Shown: positions 10,001 through 17,452 of the stretch, in pieces
How the letters are laid out: every line of letters starts with the position of its first letter
Position numbering within the stretch: position 1 is the first letter of the stretch
Assembly: GCF_023516435.1 (NCBI RefSeq)
Contig: NZ_CP097332.1
Span: forward strand, 3,844,001 to 3,908,000
From: Jatrophihabitans telluris
Lineage (GTDB): Bacteria; Actinomycetota; Actinomycetes; Mycobacteriales; Jatrophihabitantaceae
DNA: 64,000 bases
Direction: 5' to 3'
Made by a program: the position numbers and the translations under genes
Notes under the pieces: generated by a model
What the model was told of the DNA's origin: nothing
Seen by the model: only the letters and a program-made list of their open reading frames with translations
The model's database searches: none

Positions 10001-10266
10001 TGGCCGCCCAACCGGGCGTGCCGCCGGAGATCGGCCAGATCGTGCTGCCGCGGTTGCGAGCGGCCGAGGCGGCCATCGACAGCCACGTCGCCCAATGGCA
10101 GCAGGCCAATCCGGGTGCGGCGTTGGACGACCGCGCGCTGCAGGCCGACATCGGCCGCATCCTGGACCAGCACGGCATCGACCGGGTGGTGACGACCGCC
10201 GGCGGCGGCTCGAACGTCAGGATCAGCCGCGAGCTCGGAACCAATCAGGGCTTCAGCCAGGAATGA
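7051..10266 (+). CDS. DUF4157 eCIS-associated toxin-like protein with PD-(D/E)xK-like C-terminus
   Basis: 1071 residues, GTG start overlapping the previous stop. Residues 45-155 are the DUF4157 metallopeptidase-like domain: DRDFSHVQVHSG, HEIAH at 118-122 and AEYEAER at 146-152. DUF4157 marks many eCIS cargo proteins. Two similar helical pairs follow at about 189-235 and 270-315. A long Gly/Ala-rich hydrophobic region (about 500-690), then a Gly/Ser/Pro linker (761-794), lead to a C-terminal domain of about 270 residues. In it GIDSV (Asp924) and LDNK (Asp939-x-Lys941), 15 residues apart, fit a PD-(D/E)xK nuclease core, with GRHGEL upstream as a possible additional acid. The layout is that of a modular toxin loaded in the injection particle. 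The nuclease call is inference from spacing only. No plus-strand immunity gene follows. Confidence 0.72.
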   Translation: MTLPAPLSVRTPAQRVGGSARRRPVTASIGAPGYLPALVRRTVAEPGRGLAEPVRAELEPLFDRDFSHVQVHSGPSAERSCELLRARAYTVGSHVVLPGSADSSGSARSGPGQRLLAHEIAHVLQQEHRSHSGPIGAFAGAPAQAAEYEAERAAATVAAGRRVDPVRERGIGPARAPRSLELSLNPATLSHTELEAEINEIESYLSAHPVSSADNDHLIEEQSRLRAELKQRNKQESSGRTTRKRSSAPVAGASVVPRSLTESLLVDDTMPELELLREINAIHDFLRVGARKADRLMLTEALSKLEAEKGRRDQQAAVKERAEKIQQAFAPRGGESEGDALITVMRTVDGIRPSQSSPGNFVIVRDGQVLLITAEEHSRIRAGAVKSMQDGLVKIARRADDAEAQYAAQHQINSDQYIVSGAVHLFGGIKDPGEAVTQDVRTARINAKTARVFIDRGELARAAEFFSTSERYAGAAKQLSSAYVRDLISTAETTVTVLEVTRDVAFAATLAIGAVVAAPIVAGGVLATGATGLTATALTIGGTGLVVGTGGAVLRGGTAAAGVGLAGGTAGQAWQAGKSEGWRGFKEGVVSGVGGAAGRAAGTALKVGQSTSRVVNVARAAVAEGVGNAAGGATSSALEGKGAGEIGTSALTSFAVGTVTSPLGQAAGSIKGPVGGALARTATAATITGGVTYAQTGDRDLAIRSGGLAAANALILSVPTSARPADTHSTFGELGAELRAEVPEGQGPVLGQKLGSLDPAGASGASGASGGAGGSPAPGGPSPAAGSPAAAVAARYRRTPAQRIQDEAPMAAARLQEGLDSLADLPDLQNAVAASNRRYGGQAQLRDLAADSPSELRDMWGRWQANRAAALAANKQPTSFEDYVGKVQSSQYRGRHGELTDAFTRGSHEILVAAPGGVNESGIDSVSYAPASGRIKVLDNKALKTGSSVSKVTALQQNLPSQGPVGARTKVGNLAEVIGQVQAVAAQPGVPPEIGQIVLPRLRAAEAAIDSHVAQWQQANPGAALDDRALQADIGRILDQHGIDRVVTTAGGGSNVRISRELGTNQGFSQE

Positions 10267-10288
10267 TCGTGCTCGTCCTGAGCCCGGT

Positions 10289-11185
10289 CTACTTGACCGA
10301 GCCTGCGGTGAGACCGCCCACCAGGTGCTTCTCGATGAACGCGAACAGGATCACCACCGGCACGATCGCGATCAACGAGGCGGCGAAGAGCTGGTCCCAA
10401 TGCTGCTCGTAGCCGGTCACGTAGGAGGAAATCCCGACGGTGAGCGGCTTCTTGCTGTCGTCCTGCATCAGGGTCAGCGCCACGACGTATTCATTCCAGG
10501 CGGCGATGAAGGTGAACACCACGGCGGTGACGACGCCGGGCAGGGTCAGCGGCAGCATGATCCGCCACAGTGTGGCCAGCCGCCCGCACCCGTCGAGGTG
10601 GGCGGCCTCCTCGACCTCCTGGGGGATCGAGCCGAAGAAACCCTGCAGGATCCAGATCGCGAACGCGAGGTTGAAGGCGGCGTTGGTCAGGATGATCGCC
10701 AGGTAGGTGTTGACCAGGTTGGCGTCGAAGAACTCACGGTAGATGCCGACGACCAGCGAGGTCGGCGAGAACATCTGCGTGATCAGGACGAGCAGCAGGA
10801 AGGCCGTCCGGCCCGGGAACCGGAACCGGGCCGTGAAGTAGGCCGCGGGCACGGAAACCACCAGCACGATGACGGTGGAGCAGACCGCCACCAGTACCGA
10901 GGTCTTGAGCCAGTTGCGGAACCGGCCGTCGCCGAGCACGTCGGAGAACGTCGAGAACTGCCAATGTCGCGGCAGGAATGTCGTCGGGGTGGCCACCACG
11001 TCATTGCTCGTGCGCAGCGCGTCCAGCAGCATCACCAGGAACGGCCACAGGAACGCCAGCGCGACGAACAGGCCGATGAGCGGAAGCACGAAGCGGCGCG
11101 CCGCAGGCCAACCGGTCGGCCGGCGGCCTGGGCGGGCGGGCGTCACCATCGGGCCCGACGGATCGGTAGCGGTCGTGGCGCTCAT
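10289..11185 (-). CDS. Sugar ABC transporter permease, MalG type
   Basis: 298 residues, ATG at 11185 overlapping the upstream permease stop (ATGA). About six membrane helices and the inner-membrane EAA loop (EEAAHLDGCGRLATLWRIML), where the ATPase docks. This is the second permease of a carbohydrate uptake (CUT1) system. It ends 22 bp from the convergent toxin gene. The operon has no ATPase gene, as in systems that share an MsiK-type ATPase. Together with the DasR-like sites upstream of the operon this resembles dasABC, but the substrate cannot be proved from sequence. Confidence 0.88.
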   Translation of the reverse strand: MSATTATDPSGPMVTPARPGRRPTGWPAARRFVLPLIGLFVALAFLWPFLVMLLDALRTSNDVVATPTTFLPRHWQFSTFSDVLGDGRFRNWLKTSVLVAVCSTVIVLVVSVPAAYFTARFRFPGRTAFLLLVLITQMFSPTSLVVGIYREFFDANLVNTYLAIILTNAAFNLAFAIWILQGFFGSIPQEVEEAAHLDGCGRLATLWRIMLPLTLPGVVTAVVFTFIAAWNEYVVALTLMQDDSKKPLTVGISSYVTGYEQHWDQLFAASLIAIVPVVILFAFIEKHLVGGLTAGSVK

Positions 11186-12228
11186 CGGTTCACCGGTTCC
11201 TGCCACTTGACGAGCCTGAGGTACACCATGACCACGACCAGGATGAGCAGCACGTTGAAGACTCCGGCGGCGGCCGACATGCCGACGTCGTGCTCGGCGC
11301 TCTTGAACGCCAGCTTGTACATGAAGGTGATCGAGGTGTCGTGGGCGAAGCCGGGATTGCGATCGTTGAGGGTATAGACGATCGGGAATGAGTTGAAGAC
11401 GTAGATGATGTTGAGGACGCTGGCCACGAGCATGGCCGGCCGCAGCAGCGGCAGCGTCACCGACCAGTACACCTGCCACGGACGGGCACCGTCGATGAGC
11501 GCCGCCTCGTAGATGTCGGTCGGGATCGCGTTGAGTCCGGCCAGGAAGACGTAGGCGGTGAAGGGGATCGACACGAACACGCCGACCGCGATCATCGAGA
11601 TCATCGTCCAGCGGTCGTCACCGAGAAAGTCGATCGGCTTGGAGATCAGGTGCACCGAGAGCAGCGCGTGGTTGAGCACGCCGTGGTAGTAGTCGTAGAT
11701 CAGCGTGAACATGCGCGCGGTGATCACCAGCGACGCCGCCCACGGCACGATGACCGCCCATCGAACCACGCGCCGGCCGAAGAAGTCCTTGGACAGGAAC
11801 TGCGCCAGGGCCAGGCTGATCAGGATCGTCAGCGCCACGACGCACAGCACCCAGACGCCGGTGTTCTTCAGGACGGTCGCCAGCGCCCGGTGGTGGAGGA
11901 CCTTGGAGTAGTTGCGCCCACCGGCGGAGCCCAGCCGCAGGCCGGTGATGGAGTAGCTCGACAGAGAGGCGCGGATGAGTTCCACCGCGGGATAGATGAC
12001 CACGCCCGCGATGAGGATCAGGGCCGGCGACAGCCACAGCAGGGCCACGCCGAGCGGGGCGCGTCCCCGGTCTCGGCCGCGCCGGCCGGTCGCTCGTCCG
12101 CCCCACCGGCGACCGGGTCCCGATCGCGCGGCTCGCTGGGCGGCCGGCCCCGGTACGGGCACCGCGTCGGAGGAGGACGCGGTACCCGTACCGGAGGCCG
12201 ATGCTGGGCGGTTCACGACGTTGCCCAC
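11182..12228 (-). CDS. Sugar ABC transporter permease, MalF type
   Basis: 348 residues from ATG 12228, 2 bp after the binding protein stop. A basic, Arg/Gly-rich cytoplasmic N-terminus (about 60 residues) precedes the first helix (LLWLSPALILIAGVVIYPAV). Six membrane helices and an EAA loop (YEAALIDGARPWQVYWSVTL) identify the first CUT1 permease. It overlaps the next permease gene by 4 bp, so both should be made together and pair in the membrane. Confidence 0.88.
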   Translation of the reverse strand: MGNVVNRPASASGTGTASSSDAVPVPGPAAQRAARSGPGRRWGGRATGRRGRDRGRAPLGVALLWLSPALILIAGVVIYPAVELIRASLSSYSITGLRLGSAGGRNYSKVLHHRALATVLKNTGVWVLCVVALTILISLALAQFLSKDFFGRRVVRWAVIVPWAASLVITARMFTLIYDYYHGVLNHALLSVHLISKPIDFLGDDRWTMISMIAVGVFVSIPFTAYVFLAGLNAIPTDIYEAALIDGARPWQVYWSVTLPLLRPAMLVASVLNIIYVFNSFPIVYTLNDRNPGFAHDTSITFMYKLAFKSAEHDVGMSAAAGVFNVLLILVVVMVYLRLVKWQEPVNR

Positions 12229-12230
12229 GC

Positions 12231-13496
12231 TCAGCTGTTCGCCTCGGCGTCGGTCTGCAGCGTGTCCAGGACCTTCTTCGGGTCTCCCCCGGAGCCGACC
12301 GCGGCGCCGATGTTCTGCTGGACGTCGAGCTTGACCTTGTCCCAGGTCGGGTCATCGGTCGGCGTCAGGTGCACGTTGGGCAACGTGTCGAGGTACACCT
12401 TCAAGTTGGCCTGCGAGGCGAAGGACTGCAGACCGGACTTGGTCACCGGCAGGAACCCCTCGGCCTTGATGAACGTGTTGACCTCGTCCGGGGCGTAGTA
12501 GAGGTCGTAGAAGGCCTTGATCGCGGCCTGGTTGCCGCTCTTCTTGAACGCCATCAGGTAGTCGGTGACGCCGTAGGTCTGGGCCGGCGAACCGTCCTTG
12601 GTCGGCATCGGGGCGATGCCGTACTCGACCTTCTTGTCCTTGTCCAGCTGGGCCGACAGCGGCGAGAATCCGACGATCATGCCTGCCTTTCCGGAGGTGA
12701 ACAGGGGGAAGGCGCCGTCGGTGCGGTTGGTCTTGCCGGGGTTGTTCTGGGTGACCTTGTCCTCGACCGCGAGCTTGCGGAGGAAGGACAGGGTGTCGAC
12801 GTTCTGGGCGGAGTTGATCGTCCACTTGCCGCCGGACTTCCAGTCACCGCCGTTGTTGACCAGCCAGATTCCGAACTCGGCCTGGGCCTCTTCCGGCCCG
12901 AGCGGCATGGCGTAGCCGACGGTGCCGTTGCCCAGCGCGGTCAGCTTCTTGGCGTCGGTCTCGAACTCGTCCCACGTCTTGGGCGGCGCGGCGATGCCCG
13001 CCTTGGCGAAGAGTGTCTTGTTGTAGAACAACGCCCGGGCCGAGGACAGATCGGGCATGCCGTAAAGCTTGCCGTTGTAGCTGCCGCTCTTGACGAAAGC
13101 GTCGAGCAGGTCCGACTTCACCGAGGAGGACAGAACGTCGTCCGCGCTGTAGAGCAGGTTGTCCTTGGCGTAGCTGGCGTAGACGTTGAGGTTCAGGATG
13201 TCGGGCGCGTTGTTGTTCTGCACCATCGTCGAGGACGTCTGGTCGATATCGTCCCAGCTCACGACCTGGACGTCGAGCTTGATGCCGGTCTTGGCCTGGT
13301 ACTTGGTGGCGAAGTCGTTCCAGAACTTCGCGGTGTTGTCCTTGGAGTACTCGGCGGCGACGATCTTGATCGACTTGACCGAGCCGCTGCTACCGGTGTT
13401 CTTGCTGTCGCTGCTTCCGGTCCCCCCGCCGCAGGCAGCCAGCCCGACGACGGCCGCCGCCGTCGCGGCCAGTACCGCGAGTTTCGTGCGCACCAT
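12231..13496 (-). CDS. Sugar-binding lipoprotein of the ABC transporter
   Basis: 421 residues from ATG 13496, which has GGGAGGA 5 nt upstream; an in-frame start further upstream (13565) lacks this and would spoil the signal peptide. The N-terminus is a lipoprotein signal (positive VRTK, hydrophobic run, LAAC with Cys22) followed by a Ser/Gly linker. The rest matches family 1 extracellular solute-binding proteins (FWNDFATKYQAKTGIKLDVQ, APDIL, PKTWDEF). It catches sugar outside the membrane for the two permeases downstream. Two DasR-like sites lie 75-115 bp upstream, suggesting N-acetylglucosamine or chitobiose-type control. No regulator gene is adjacent. Confidence 0.88.
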   Translation of the reverse strand: MVRTKLAVLAATAAAVVGLAACGGGTGSSDSKNTGSSGSVKSIKIVAAEYSKDNTAKFWNDFATKYQAKTGIKLDVQVVSWDDIDQTSSTMVQNNNAPDILNLNVYASYAKDNLLYSADDVLSSSVKSDLLDAFVKSGSYNGKLYGMPDLSSARALFYNKTLFAKAGIAAPPKTWDEFETDAKKLTALGNGTVGYAMPLGPEEAQAEFGIWLVNNGGDWKSGGKWTINSAQNVDTLSFLRKLAVEDKVTQNNPGKTNRTDGAFPLFTSGKAGMIVGFSPLSAQLDKDKKVEYGIAPMPTKDGSPAQTYGVTDYLMAFKKSGNQAAIKAFYDLYYAPDEVNTFIKAEGFLPVTKSGLQSFASQANLKVYLDTLPNVHLTPTDDPTWDKVKLDVQQNIGAAVGSGGDPKKVLDTLQTDAEANS

Positions 13497-13501
13497 CCGT
13501 G

Positions 13502-13508
13502 TCCTCCC
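13502..13508 (-). promoter_or_regulatory. Shine-Dalgarno site deciding the binding-protein start
   Basis: GGGAGGA (minus strand) 5 nt before ATG 13496. Confidence 0.75.
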
Positions 13509-13570
13509 GAGGTTGTCCCACCGATTCGATCGACTGGCGACGAGTGTGCCGGGTGACACCGCCATCTGGC

Positions 13571-13586
13571 AATGGTCTACACCATT
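13571..13586. promoter_or_regulatory. DasR-type operator (dre-like), proximal copy
   Basis: AATGGTCTACACCATT, an inverted repeat with one mismatched pair, close to the DasR responsive element consensus AC/GTGGTCTAGACCAC/GT of actinobacteria. It lies 75-90 bp upstream of the sugar-binding lipoprotein start. DasR is a GntR-family regulator released by glucosamine-6-phosphate. Confidence 0.65.
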
Positions 13587-13595
13587 CTTTCGAAG

Positions 13596-13611
13596 CGTGG
13601 TCTAGACCATG
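13596..13611. promoter_or_regulatory. DasR-type operator (dre-like), distal copy
   Basis: CGTGGTCTAGACCATG; the core TGGTCTAGACCA (13598-13609) is a perfect palindrome identical to the core of the dre consensus. Its centre is 25 bp from the centre of the proximal site, so the two dimers would sit about two and a half helix turns apart. Confidence 0.7.
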
Positions 13612-13864
13612 AACGGGTGTGGGCACGTGGTCATGAGACAGATTTTCCCTTCGCAGCAGGGGTAAACGGCGCTCGAAGCGCTTACATTTCTCGGCACCGA
13701 AATGTTCGGCCGCCGTAACCTGAGAAAACATAGGGGCAACATCTGGAGTCCGGCGAGCATCGCCCGGCAGCGGGGGATGCGCTGGACGACAGAACTGACC
13801 TGCCCCCGGCGCCACCGGTGTGGCGAACAATGGGCCCGCAGCGGCGCTGGACCACGGCCAAACC
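13612..13864. other. Non-coding stretch between the ABC operon operator and the tRNA hairpin
   Basis: About 250 bp without a credible gene on either strand. An imperfect GCGCT/AGCGC inverted pair lies near 13670. It probably carries the upstream part of the ABC operon promoter; nothing else is recognised. Confidence 0.4.
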
Positions 13865-13894
13865 AAAGGGGCCTCGGTTTCCCGAGGCCCCTTT
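13865..13894 (-). terminator. Hairpin terminator downstream of tRNA-Thr
   Basis: A perfect 13-bp stem (AAAGGGGCCTCGG with its complement) and a 4-nt loop. On the minus strand the stem ends in CCCCTTT and is followed by GGTTT, directly 3' of the tRNA gene. The A/T ends make it work in both directions. Confidence 0.8.
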
Positions 13895-13901
13895 GTGGTT
13901 G

Positions 13902-13974
13902 AGCCGCCTTAGGGAATCGAACCCTAGACCTTCTCATTACGAGTGAGATGCTCTGCCGACTGAGCTAAGGCGGC
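13902..13974 (-). tRNA. tRNA-Thr (anticodon CGT)
   Basis: Folds as a complete cloverleaf: 7-bp acceptor stem GCCGCCT/AGGCGGC, D-arm GCTCAGTCGGCAGAGC, anticodon stem TCTCA/TGAGA with loop CTCGTAA (anticodon at 13939-13941), and T-arm TAGGG-TTCGATT-CCCTA. It decodes ACG. CCA is not encoded; the discriminator base is T. Confidence 0.96.
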
Positions 13975-14011
13975 GTGCCAGGCCACCCGGGGGCGGACTC
14001 GCGACCGGTGG

Positions 14012-14040
14012 AGTCTATCGGGCGGCCCGCTGCCCGCGAA
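14012..14040 (-). promoter_or_regulatory. Possible promoter of tRNA-Thr
   Basis: On the minus strand TTCGCG (14035-14040), a 17-nt spacer and TAGACT (14012-14017), about 38 bp before the tRNA. The -35 is weak. Confidence 0.35.
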
Positions 14041-14143
14041 ATCGGGATTGTCACCGGCCTGGGCCCGCCGCCGAGCCTGCCGCCTGAGCCCCGCCGTCCG
14101 GCCCGAAATCCGGGGCCTGCGTTGCAGTAGCCTTTCCAGTGCC

Positions 14144-16681
14144 ATGACTGATCACATCGCCGCCACCGACACCGTCACGGGCTCGGTTCCTTCGGAACAG
14201 ACCGAGTCCCAGTCCTACGACCCGCGCGCCGCCCAGGACCGCTGGCTGCCCGTTTGGGACGCACTCGAGCTCTACGAGCCCGGCAAGCGCCCGGGGCCGC
14301 GCAGCTACATCCTCGACATGTTCCCGTACCCCTCAGGCGACCTGCACATGGGTCACGCCGAGGCCTACGCGATCGGTGACGCCGTCGCCCGGTTCCACAT
14401 GCAGCGCGGCGAGGACGTCCTGCACCCCATCGGTTGGGACTCCTTCGGGCTGCCGGCCGAGAACGCCGCCATCAAGCGCGGCATCAACCCGCGCGAGTGG
14501 ACGTACTCGAACATCGAAACCCAGGCCGAGTCCTTCCGCCGCTACGCGCCGTCCTTCTCCTGGTCACATCGCCTGCAGACCTCCGACCCGGACTACTACC
14601 GCTGGCAGCAGTGGCTGTTCACCCGCTTCCTGGAGCGCGGGCTGGCCTACCGCAAGGCCTCCCCGGTCAACTGGTGCCCGAAGGATCAGACCGTACTGGC
14701 CAACGAGCAGGTCGTGGCCGGGCGGTGCGAGCGGTGCGGGACTCAGGTCACCAAGCGGACGCTGACCCAGTGGTACCTGCGTATCACCGACTACGCCGAG
14801 CGGCTGCTCGATGACATGACCGCGCTCGAGGGCACCTGGCCGTCGCGCGTCCTGCTCATGCAGCGCAACTGGATCGGCCGTTCCCAGGGCGCGGAGGTCG
14901 ACTTCGTGGTCTCCGGCGGTCCGAGCGACGGCCAGACCATCACCGTCTACACGACCCGGCCGGACACGTTGTTCGGCGCGACGTTCGCCGTCGTGGCGGC
15001 CGACGCCGAGGCTGCTCTGGAGCTGTGCGCCCCCGAGCAGCGCGAGGCTCTGGAGGCCTACCGGGCCGAGGTCGCGGGGCTGTCCGACCTGGACCGCGAG
15101 GCCACCAACCGGCCCAAGACCGGCGTGCCGCTGGGCATCACCGTGATCAACCCGGTGAACGGCGAGCACATCCCGGTGTGGGCGGCCGACTACGTGCTGG
15201 CCGGGTACGGCACCGGCGTCATCATGGCGGTGCCCGCGCACGACCAGCGCGACCTCGACTTCGCCCGCGCGTTCGGCCTGCCGGTGCGGGTCGTGCTGGA
15301 CACCGGCGAGGCCGATCCCCACGAGAGCGGGGTGGCCACCAGCGGCGACGGTGTCATCGTCAACTCCGGACCCTACGACGGACGGTCCAAGGCGGAGGCC
15401 ATCGCCACGATCATCGCCGACCTGGATGCGGCGGGTACCGGCAAGGCCACCACCAACTACCGCCTGCGCGACTGGCTGATCTCCCGCCAGCGCTACTGGG
15501 GCTGCCCGATCCCGGTCATCCACTGCCCGGTCGACGGCATGGTGCCGGTGCCCGACGACCAGCTGCCCGTGACGCTGCCGGACATGCGCGGGGAGGAGCT
15601 GTCCCCCAAGGGCGAGTCGCCGCTGGCGTCCAACCACGACTGGCTGCACGTCGAGTGCCCGAAGTGCGGCGGCCCGGCCGAGCGGGATTCCGACACCATG
15701 GACACGTTCGTGGACTCGTCCTGGTACTTCATCCGCTTCGCCTCGCCCAACTACACCGACGGCCCGTTCGACCCGGACGAGGTTCGCAAGTGGCTACCGG
15801 TCGACCAGTACGTCGGCGGCGTCGAGCACGCCATCCTGCACCTGCTCTACAGCCGGTTCATCACCAAGGTGCTCTACGACATGGGCATGGTGGAGTTCAC
15901 CGAACCGTTCAGGGCTCTGCTGAACCAGGGCTCGGTCGTGCTCGACGGCGCCGCGATGAGCAAGTCGCTGGGCAACATGGTCGAGCTGGGCGAGGAACTG
16001 GCCTCCTACGGGGTCGACGCGATCCGGGTCACGATGCTCTTCGCCTCACCCCCGGAGGCCGATGTCGACTGGGCCGATGTCTCGCCCACCGGTTCGGTGA
16101 AGTGGCTGGCCCGGGTCTGGCGGGTGGCGCAGGACGTCGCGGCCGCCGGCCTCGACCAGGGCGAGCCCGCCACGGGCGATCAGGCCGTGCGGCGGGGTGT
16201 GCACGCCATCGTCGAGGAGAACACCCGGCTGATGGAGGGCTTCCGCTTCAACGTGGTCATCGCCCGCCTGCAGGAGCTCACCAATCTGCTCCGCAAGGCG
16301 ATCGACTCCGGCGCGGGGGCCGGCGACCCGGCCGTGCGTGAGGGGGCCGAGGCGCTGGTGCGGATGCTGTCGACGGTCGCACCGTTCACCGCCGAGGACT
16401 GCTGGGCGGCGATGGGTCACGACGTGGAGTCGGGTGACTCGGTGCACCTGGCCGGTTGGCCGACCGCACTTCCGGAGCTGCTGGTTCACGCGACGGTCAC
16501 GTGCGTGGTTCAGGTGCAGGGCAAGGTCCGCGAGCGCCTCGAGGTGTCCCCGGACATCTCTGACGCCGAACTGGAGGCCCTGGCGGTCGCCAGCGACGGT
16601 GTCGTGAAGGCGCTGGCCGGCCGGCCGGTGGCGAAGGTGATCGTCCGCGCCCCGAAACTGGTCAACATCCTGCCCGGCTGA
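14144..16681 (+). CDS. leuS: Leucyl-tRNA synthetase
   Basis: 845 residues from ATG 14144; an earlier in-frame start at 14048 would add non-family residues, and no clear Shine-Dalgarno is seen, so it may be leaderless or weakly initiated. Class I synthetase: HMGH at 68-71 ([12 protein letters not shown]), CP1 editing domain in the middle ([12 protein letters not shown]), zinc-type cysteines (CERCG, ECPKCGG), [17 protein letters not shown], and the signature loop AMSKS at 604-608. The first Lys of KMSKS is Ala, while the catalytic second Lys is kept. Length is normal for bacterial LeuS. It stands alone as a plus-strand gene and is followed directly by a tandem repeat array. Confidence 0.96.
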   Translation: MTDHIAATDTVTGSVPSEQTESQSYDPRAAQDRWLPVWDALELYEPGKRPGPRSYILDMFPYPSGDLHMGHAEAYAIGDAVARFHMQRGEDVLHPIGWDSFGLPAENAAIKRGINPREWTYSNIETQAESFRRYAPSFSWSHRLQTSDPDYYRWQQWLFTRFLERGLAYRKASPVNWCPKDQTVLANEQVVAGRCERCGTQVTKRTLTQWYLRITDYAERLLDDMTALEGTWPSRVLLMQRNWIGRSQGAEVDFVVSGGPSDGQTITVYTTRPDTLFGATFAVVAADAEAALELCAPEQREALEAYRAEVAGLSDLDREATNRPKTGVPLGITVINPVNGEHIPVWAADYVLAGYGTGVIMAVPAHDQRDLDFARAFGLPVRVVLDTGEADPHESGVATSGDGVIVNSGPYDGRSKAEAIATIIADLDAAGTGKATTNYRLRDWLISRQRYWGCPIPVIHCPVDGMVPVPDDQLPVTLPDMRGEELSPKGESPLASNHDWLHVECPKCGGPAERDSDTMDTFVDSSWYFIRFASPNYTDGPFDPDEVRKWLPVDQYVGGVEHAILHLLYSRFITKVLYDMGMVEFTEPFRALLNQGSVVLDGAAMSKSLGNMVELGEELASYGVDAIRVTMLFASPPEADVDWADVSPTGSVKWLARVWRVAQDVAAAGLDQGEPATGDQAVRRGVHAIVEENTRLMEGFRFNVVIARLQELTNLLRKAIDSGAGAGDPAVREGAEALVRMLSTVAPFTAEDCWAAMGHDVESGDSVHLAGWPTALPELLVHATVTCVVQVQGKVRERLEVSPDISDAELEALAVASDGVVKALAGRPVAKVIVRAPKLVNILPG

Positions 16682-16842
16682 TCCCACGTTGAGGTTGCCC
16701 TCGTTGCTCGGAATCCCACGTTGAGGTTGCCCTCGTTGCTCCGAATCCCACGTTGAGGTTGCCCTCGTTGCTCCGAATCCCACGTTGAGGTTGCCCTCGT
16801 TGCTCGGAATCCCACGTTGAGGTTGCCCTCGTTGCTCGGAAT
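16682..16842. repeat. Five-copy 32-bp tandem repeat downstream of leuS
   Basis: Five near-identical 32-bp units, each holding the core GTTGAGGTTGCCCTCGTTG with a short variable part (GCTCGGAAT or GCTCCGAAT, then CCCAC). The first unit begins at the leuS stop codon. The same core, again with 32-bp period, occurs at 35849-36000. Confidence 0.9.
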
Positions 16843-16850
16843 CGGTTCGG

Positions 16851-17252
16851 CTAGTTCGCCGGGACCGGGTTCTGGTTCTGGTTCTGGTTTTGGCCGAATC
16901 CCGCCGGCCCGCCGCCGAAGCCGCCGTTGCCCGGGGTGAACCGCGAGTTGGACGTGCCCGACGAGCTCGTGTGGTCGGCCCATGCGACGGCCACGGTTCC
17001 CAAGCACGCGATCACCGCAGCCGCCGCTAGCGCCACCGCCGTCTGCACGGGCGTCCACTGCGGGTACGTCGCCTGCACTCCGCCAGCAGAAGCCGCCGGA
17101 ACAGCCGGAGCCACCGGAGCCACCGGAGCCACCGGCGGCAGCGGAGCCACCGGCGGCAGCGGAGCCACCTGCGGCATGGCCCACGCCGGCGGGGCGGGCG
17201 TAGGCGGGTACGGCACGGGTGAGTCCGGGACGGACGGGGTCGAGCTGGACAT
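16851..17252 (-). CDS. Pro/Ala-rich single-pass membrane protein
   Basis: 133 residues from ATG 17252, with GAAGGTG about 8 nt before it. The first 70 residues are Ser/Pro/Ala-rich with short repeats (PLPPVAPLPPVAPVAPVAP). One membrane helix follows (VALAAAAVIACLGTVAVAWA), then a tail rich in Gly and Asn (FGGGPAGFGQNQNQNQN). The shape is that of a small cytoplasm-Pro-rich, outside-Gly-rich membrane protein; no family is recognised. It is divergent from the two-component system and shares its 200-bp upstream region and direct-repeat operator, so it may be a regulon member. Confidence 0.6.
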   Translation of the reverse strand: MSSSTPSVPDSPVPYPPTPAPPAWAMPQVAPLPPVAPLPPVAPVAPVAPAVPAASAGGVQATYPQWTPVQTAVALAAAAVIACLGTVAVAWADHTSSSGTSNSRFTPGNGGFGGGPAGFGQNQNQNQNPVPAN

Positions 17253-17321
17253 CGGCGGAACACCTTCGCTAGGGGCTCGCCCTTTGCGCGAACATTCCCG
17301 CCCAGATTGTCTCGGCACTCC

Positions 17322-17354
17322 GGCAGCGCTCTGGCAGCACGCTGGCAGCACGCT
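17322..17354. promoter_or_regulatory. Three 11-bp direct repeats, likely OmpR/PhoB-family operator
   Basis: GGCAGCGCTCT, GGCAGCACGCT and GGCAGCACGCT lie head to tail with exact 11-bp period, one helix turn. Tandem 11-bp direct repeats are the usual target of PhoB/OmpR winged-helix dimers. They lie between the divergent Pro-rich membrane protein and the response regulator, about 100 bp from its start, so autoregulation is likely. Confidence 0.6.
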
Positions 17355-17452
17355 GTGAGCAAGAGAGTCGACAGCCCGCCCGACTCGCATCCACAGGTTG
17401 GCCACAGAGTTCACACAGAGCGGCGCCAGCAACGTGCAACACTCTGTAGACC

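Noticed and set aside
2-10266. Ordinary prophage tail genes
   Set aside because: There is no capsid, portal, terminase, integrase or lysis gene in view, and the DUF6519 and DUF4157 neighbours are typical of eCIS. The left part of the locus is not visible, so a small doubt stays.
13602-13937. Small minus-strand protein of 111 residues over the tRNA
   Set aside because: It reads through a complete tRNA and its terminator hairpin.
16682-16842. Possible CRISPR array
   Set aside because: The 32-bp units follow each other with almost no variable spacer and there are no cas genes. It is an ordinary tandem repeat.
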